The position numbers and the translations under genes are program-made. Positions 57,581 through 64,000 of a stretch of 64,000 nt of DNA are shown here, piece by piece (the first letter of the stretch is position 1; each line of letters starts with the position of its first letter). The notes beneath the pieces are model-generated. The model did no database searches. It had not been told where the DNA came from and saw only the letters and a program-made list of their open reading frames with translations. The DNA comes from Melieria omissa (lineage: Eukaryota; Arthropoda; Insecta; Diptera; Ulidiidae), in the NCBI GenBank assembly GCA_963971225.1, contig OZ020267.1, positions 94,539,648 through 94,603,647 on the forward strand. The letters are read 5' to 3'.

Positions 57581-60500
57581 CGTCACATTGCCATTGTTTG
57601 CCTTGTACGAGTATTTCTTTTCAGATGCAGCATGGCTAGTTTAAAGTCAATACTCCCGCCTCTGCTCAGCCTTCCCCCCCCGCAATTCTGGCCTATCAGT
57701 GTTCCGCAATTGAAGAGAAACAAAGTCAAGGTCATTGCAAAGAGTTTAATTGTTTGGAGCGCAAAAAGGCGTCGAACAAAGAGTAGAAAAAGTGTGCGCC
57801 AACAACAATAAAAAGTATCTAAACCGAAAAACAAGAGGAAAATGAAAAGGCAGCAACAACAGCAGACGGCAACAGCTAAACGCCAACGAACTGTATTGTG
57901 CGGGGAGGACAAAAGCGCCGCATCGAGGAGCCGCAAATCGCACATTGCATTATAATACAAATGAATGAATACAACAACAACAACAATAATAATAATAATG
58001 AAGGCGAAATGAAATCAACTCCACTTGCTGCCACACAAACCAAACCAGACCAAACAGCCGCAACTCGGCGGGGGCAAAGCGAAAAATGCGAATAACGGCC
58101 AACAATGCCGTTATAATAAAAAAATGTATAACAGCAAAGCACACATTGCGAACGCGAAAAAACCAAAACACACAAAAAAATAAAACAAGAAAAAATGAAA
58201 TACGCAAGAAAAAAAGGTTTAAGGTTAACAATAAAAGAAACAACAGCAACAACGATAACCGAAACAATGCAGCTAACGGCACCCGGAACACAGCGACAAC
58301 AGCAACAACAACAACTGTATCATAACATAACCTACAAACATTGGCAGGCGACTGCGATAGCAACAACGAATCCGCCAACAGTCAGCACAATAATTACAGA
58401 AGAACCAACAATACAAATATTATAGAAAGGACACAAGAAGAATCTCAGCCGGAATTGAAAGTGGCACAAGACTCGAGAATTGACTGCATTCGGGATTGAA
58501 AATGGATGAAAGAATTGTAAGTAGAATTGAACGGTTTCGACTGGAATTAAACTCAGACAAGCCGAAGAGAGGAGAAAGGGCCATGGAGGAGACAGAATTG
58601 ACTGCAGAAGTGCATTAAGAAATGCGAATTGAATGGATGAGATGTGAAATTAGTGAAAGCAAAAGTGAACGAGTACAACAGTCAGTGTGACAGCACGAAA
58701 GGGAGCACATAATAATAAAAACGACCGAAGCACAACATACAATGACCGAACACTGTGAACAGGCTTTGGCTCCAGGAAATCGATGACGAAAGCCTTGTGG
58801 ATGGCTCGAGAGGAGAATGGGTGACAAGGTCGCTGTCGCTAATCGGATTCAAAGACGACGCACAGTGTCGCGAGTGTGGCCCGAAATGGTAAAACTCAAT
58901 GTTGCAAAATTACTAAAATGACAATCGGCAGATAATACCTCAACTATGATAAATCCGTTATCCGATCTTCAATACCCTACTCCGTTCCATTTTTATGTAG
59001 CTTCAAAGTTGATGTTAATGATTCGTTCCAAGTTTGAGGGTAATTCTTTATGCTGAATGAAAAACCAAATAAAAATATAATTTATGTTTTAATATAGTCA
59101 TGTTATATATTAAATAAAACTTCGAAATTTTTCCTGTACGGCAGTACCTTTTTTGGTTTGTGCTTTGAAATAACTGTGAAATCCTGTTACATTGAAAAAT
59201 TACGTTTTTCGATTTGCTTCTAAGAAAGAACCAAAAGTTTGGTGGAAAAAAGTTTAAAAAACGTAAAAAAACACTTTTTTAGTTCCAACCCCAAATTCTT
59301 CAAAAAAGTATGTATTGACATAATCCGGAGTAATTTTTTGCTTATATGTAAGTGCTTATTTGATTGTAATTCGCATTTTTATAGTGACGCCTCTACTAAA
59401 AATACGTGATTTGTTCGAAGTGTGGCGTAACGCTGAAACTAGAAAGCGGTCAACAAAACTTGAATTTATTACAAATTTAATTAATGATACGACGGGCGTT
59501 GATGTTAATCATGAACAAAAGCAAAGTTTGCGTCCCCAACTAAACATTTACTTTTCGCAGTGGCGCCTGCAGTCAAAAATGGTGATTTTTTCGAAAATCT
59601 TCCGACGTTCAATGAAAGTTGCGGCAAAGCAGCTGCCGAAATGATGACCTGTATAAAGAACAATGTTGGCACATTGTTCGTATGATCAAAAGTAGGCAGA
59701 ATGCCACGCCCACTTTAAAAATCTAAACACTTATACCAAAATATGGTATCACAAACTGAAAAATTTAAACATGAATTCATTAAGGAAAACTTTTGGCCAC
59801 TTTAAATATATCATCCAGCTGCCACGCCCACTTTAAGGTTTTAGAAAGCTTACCAATTAAAATTACATCGGGGAACAAGTATCGCAAACAGCCTTCTAAA
59901 AATACAGTTTTAGTTGTAGTAAAATAAGAATATTTTTGAAAGTGACCACATATTTTTAGTGTGAGCTTTTATGTCAATATTTTAAGCTCAAATACAATAC
60001 AATACAATTTCATAGTTCTATCACTAATATTAAGAAAGATAGTTCAGTATTACAGTTCCTTTCGTATGAGAGGAGGGCGTGGCAGTGGTCCAATTTTAAT
60101 CATTTTTGGTAAATTTCTTAATTTCCACCACGAAAACAATTTCACCAAGTTTCATCGAAATAGGACAACGTTAAGTATATTTGGCCACGGCTTATATGGG
60201 ATCGCGACACTGTGCGACGCTGGTAAATCCAAAGACGAGATGGGTGAATGATGTCAAATGGAATCGGTTTTATACTCTTTCACTCGCCGCCCGTCCAATT
60301 GTTCCGAGTCCAATCGAAATTCGAATTCTCTTCCACCTGGCTCGGTTTTTCGTTCTTATTTACTAAGCGACTTTAAAGAATAATTCAATAATTAATAATT
60401 TGTTATTCGCTGCTACGCCGAAACGGGATTCTTCTCGGTGCCACTTCCTCATTCGCAAAGTGGGTAAATCGAAAGTATTGAAATGCTTTTGACCTACATT

Positions 60501-63480
60501 TGCATCGGTTTTGCTCTTTTTTGCTTCTACCAACAAAAGCTGCGGAAGAAGAGGAAGACTTAATAGAAAAACTTCATTGACAATTGACACACGCCACATG
60601 CCGCATGCCGAGTCCTACTCGAGCTGCGGGCTGATTCTGCTTCAGCGTGCGCGCTTACGATTTGCTGTCTCTCTTTCGCACACGCCATGATGTTTCACGG
60701 GCGCTTTTTGAAATATTTGTTTTCTTTAGTAAAAAAATAAGTAAAAATAAATAAAGTGAAAAATGTAAAAGGAAAACATTTGCATCAATAAAACGCCAGC
60801 GAAGAAGACGCCGTCGTTGCCGCCATCCCTTAGCGTACAGTTGCTGAAACTGTTGGCGGTGTTGCTGTTGCTATTATTGTTGTTGTTGTGTCGACCTGCC
60901 TCACTGCCGCGCTGCCTATTGCGAAAATGTGTCATTGAACTTTTGAATTTTAGTGTTTTCATTTTTTGCCGGTTTTTGTTGTTGCCATTCATTCGTCTGT
61001 TTGCTGGGCTGCTTGTGTGCAGCAACAACAGCGCCAACAACAACAATAGAATTGGCAACAATAGCAACAACAAACAAAAAGGAACTGCTAGACGCCTCCA
61101 CACAACGCTCACGACAGCAACATAAACAACAGCTACAACAACAATGGGCAGCAATACAGAGCACAGCAATGGCATCGCCTCCGCGACTGAAGCGTTTTGT
61201 CCACTTTTGCGCGCTGACGCATAGTGGGTGCAAGCGGCAGCGGAGCGGCGGCGGCGCCGACGACGAAGTGGGCCTTTTTGTGTCAGTGGAGGCCGCCTGC
61301 GCTACAATCGTTGTTACTGCTGTTGCCATTGTTGTTGCGGCGTGTGGCTGCTACGTCCAGCGGCGCCCTTTGTTTTGCTGCAAACAATGGTCGATATGGC
61401 TCCAGCTTCGGTCTAGGCCACAGCTTCGGCTTCGGTTTGTCAAGTCCTTTTGTTCCCGAACTCCAAGCGTGGCGCGGCGTGTATGTTGTGGTTAGTGCGC
61501 TGCTTCCGCCTTGTCCACTCGGCCCACCGTCGAACGGTCGGTCGAACATATCTCGACGGACCGTTCGGCACAGTGTGGAAAGTCGGTCGTTCGGTCTTGC
61601 GGACGGACATTTTTCGGCTGCTGCAACAATGTTGTTTCTGTTTGGTATTTAATAGCAGACAGCTGTGTGTGCGTGTGCATTGTGTGCAGCAGTCCGAAAG
61701 CGTTAGACGAGCTGCGCTGCGAACGACTGCAACAACCATAACAACAAAAACCACAACTACTACTAACACTACTACTGCAACAACAACAAATATCAACCAC
61801 TGCTGCCAGTTCAAGTGGACGCACAGACAGCCAGTCAGATAAACCAAACAATTCTCTCTATCGCCCTTCCGCGCCCTCTCCATTCCTCTCCTCGCCTCTC
61901 CCCACCACCCGCTGGTGCATATGAATGCAGCATGCAATTCATTCATTCAGTCAGTGTCCCAGTGACTGATTGTCCTAGTTGCGTCGCCTGGCCGCCTACG
62001 CTCTCTGCAGCTCTGCTTCACGCTCCTCGCCGCTGCGGCAGCCACTCTCGGCCGGCATTGTTGCCACATTTGCATTTGCCGCACTGCAGCTTAATGGCGC
62101 ACATTTCGAAAAAATTCAAGTTCGATGTTGCGCCGATCCCCTCCCTCCATACTTTGGCCCGTACACGTGTGCCGTCGCAATGTTTCGCTTTTTAGGCGGA
62201 AAAAGTGAAGGAAAACGGTTGAGGGGGGAGCGGCTGACGTATATTGTAAACCAAAACTATGAGTAAATGTGGCGCGTGTTTTGCGCATGAGAAAAACAAC
62301 ACTGCCAGTAACAAACATAACAACAACCTTAACAAGTATAGAAAAAGCGCTCAAAATCGGCGATCGCATTTCGGCTGCTATTGCCTAACGATTTTGTGTG
62401 TTGCAATCGGCGGTAGCGCGTTGTGGCTGTTGAAAGTTACAATTTTTGTGTTATTGTCGTCGTTGTTGTTGTTAGACTTGGAGCGCCTTTGTTGCTATTC
62501 GAAAGTTGTATGACTAAAGTCAAAGTTGTGCACTGTGAATAATAAACGAAATACGCAATGGGGCTGAAGTATATGGCGGGGCAAACGATGCAAACAACGA
62601 GAAAAAACGAGCAGAAGGCAGAGTGCACTTTCAACTAAAAGGTCAAAGTGAAGCTTAGGAGCGATGGCGGACAATATTCGATCCTGTTGTTGTTGTGGAA
62701 GCAAAAGCATTGAGGAGTGGAAATTCGAAGAGGGGAGCTAATTGACAAGAACATTGCTGCCACATTCGCCTCGATTAGTCGTCTCGATCACGGGACTCCG
62801 ATGGTCACCGACAGCGTTGATAGCGCGTAACATTTCTTGCGATTCAGATTCCTGTGCGCTATTTTTCACTCAAATAAGTCAGATTCAATAAACTCTCCTT
62901 CTAGGTTTTGCGCTTTGGTTCGAAAAGTGTCAACGCCATTTTGTGCGCGTCGCACTCAGTGTCGCTTTTGGGGCACAGCCGGCAGCAGTGGGACAACAAT
63001 AGCGACGATGTGTTGCAGTAATTGCGCTGATAGGCACAATGGACGGGCGGCAATAAAGCGAAGCGCGGACAAGGTGCGGTGGGAGGAGCGATGAGAAGAT
63101 GACAACCGCCATGCTTGCAGCCGGATATTCTTAATTTAATATGAAGACGCGCGCGTAATTTATCCATACCTCGTCGGTTGGGGAAATGAGGCGGTGCGTC
63201 ATGTCGCGGAGCGGGCAACATGGTGTACGTCAACGGCAGCAGCGACAGCGACAGTGGTCGCAAGTCGCACTGGCAGCAGTTGCAGTCTGTTGTTAATCCA
63301 ATTTAAATTTAAAGTGACTACTACTGCGACGTGTACAGCGTCGACAACAGCAAACACAACAATGACAATGACGTTTCTCAACACTGATATTACTTTCGTG
63401 TTATTGTTGTTGTACTTAGATGAATTTAGCCCCATCTCGGTCATTTGTAGGAACAAAAAGTGGGAAAGCTAATTTTCGTA
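57581..63480. other. Upstream flank of SoxN, mostly repeat-poor
   Basis: 57.6-58.9 kb: CAA/AAT triplet runs (for example 57971-58001). 59.1-60.3 kb: AT-rich, with TGCCACGCCCACTTT near 59698 and 59817 and GAGGGCGTGGCAG near 60072, related in style to the repeats at 0.9-1.9 kb, so an old repeat fragment. The frame 59360-59644 (LFEVWRNAETRKRSTKLEF...) may come from the same class but I cannot name it. 60.5-63.4 kb: GC-richer with CAA/GTT runs and overlapping featureless frames on both strands. Confidence 0.35.
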
Positions 63481-64000
63481 TGTATTATGGTTTTTGATTA
63501 ACTGCTCTCCTCACTTTCTGCTTTCACGTTTCGGTTCAGTCATTCTTTTTTCTACAAGTTCATCTGATTTCTTCAATCCCGAAGGCCTAATAAATATTTT
63601 TATTTTCCTTTCCTTTTCCTTTTTCTATTATCTTTTCGACATGCAATGAGAAATTCTGCAAATGATTTAAGCCCATTTTGATATCTTAATAACTGGGCCT
63701 GTTACGGATAATATGCAAAAGGAATTAAATTGGATAGTTAGACGTAGGAATTTGTAAAAAGTAGTATTTTCATCTTAAATGTTTTAGTTCATTATGTACC
63801 ACAAAGTGCGGTGCTAAGAATGTGTTCCGTGAAAGATAAAAATTTTCATTTTCAATGCAAAAAAGTATCTGGAAAAGGAAGTATGTATGTTTCACTATTA
63901 TTGGCACTAATCTTATAGTTGTTGGTTTAAGGTCGTCATTCATATACATATCTCATCAGCCTCTTCTAACGTGTTTTCAAATTCTAAGATTGAACGTACG
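63481..64000. other. AT-rich DNA at the window end
   Basis: A CTTTTCC-type pyrimidine run lies near 63605-63630; otherwise nothing recognisable. Confidence 0.3.

Overview
The window looks like nuclear DNA of a higher (cyclorrhaphan) fly; a tephritid-type fruit fly is my best guess, because it pairs a dipteran SoxB1 gene with an AT-rich, transposon-loaded neighbourhood. The species is inferred. I find one confident host protein gene, SoxNeuro (SoxN), on the minus strand at 52246-53886. It is intronless over its coding part, and I see no tRNA, rRNA or CRISPR.

Layout. About 1-7.6 kb: degenerate tandem repeats, a Helitron-like element, then a TTAA-flanked piggyBac-type element split by a DD37E mariner-like element and by a second piggyBac-type element, which carries a hAT MITE, which carries a pogo-like MITE. 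8-10.9 kb: repeat-poor, moderately GC-rich DNA. 10.9-15.5 kb: a hAT-like element filled by a piggyBac-type element (itself carrying another, which carries a Tc1 element), a SINE and a pogo-like MITE. 15.8-18.2 kb: non-LTR retrotransposon remains. 18.2-20.5 kb: a Tigger-like and a piggyBac-type element. 21-30 kb: mostly unique DNA of SoxN-like base composition. 30.3-34.8 kb: a piggyBac-type element carrying three further ones, next to a second DD37E relic. 35.3-37.2 kb: a second hAT-like copy whose intact sites reveal the insertions in the first. 40 kb: a third SINE. 43.7-45.4 kb: a Tc1 element. 45.4-64 kb: SoxN and its largely transposon-free surroundings.

Two observations stand out. First, the SoxN frame continues for 283 sense codons past its TGA to a TAA at 51394, and the coding-like composition ends at that TAA, not at the TGA. 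The residues just before the TGA match the conserved C-terminus of SoxB1 proteins, so the TGA looks like the genuine ancestral stop. This suggests a long stop-codon readthrough (or reinitiation) extension. Second, nine different TTAA-flanked elements carry a palindromic box of family-specific sequence centred about 24 bp from one end. In five of them there is also a box about 51 bp from the other end and a third about 170-190 bp inside the first: a conserved spacing with a changing sequence.

The transposon genes are all broken. The long repeat-poor, GC-richer stretches around SoxN resemble the regulatory gene desert expected of a developmental transcription-factor gene, but I can name only a few candidate sites in them.
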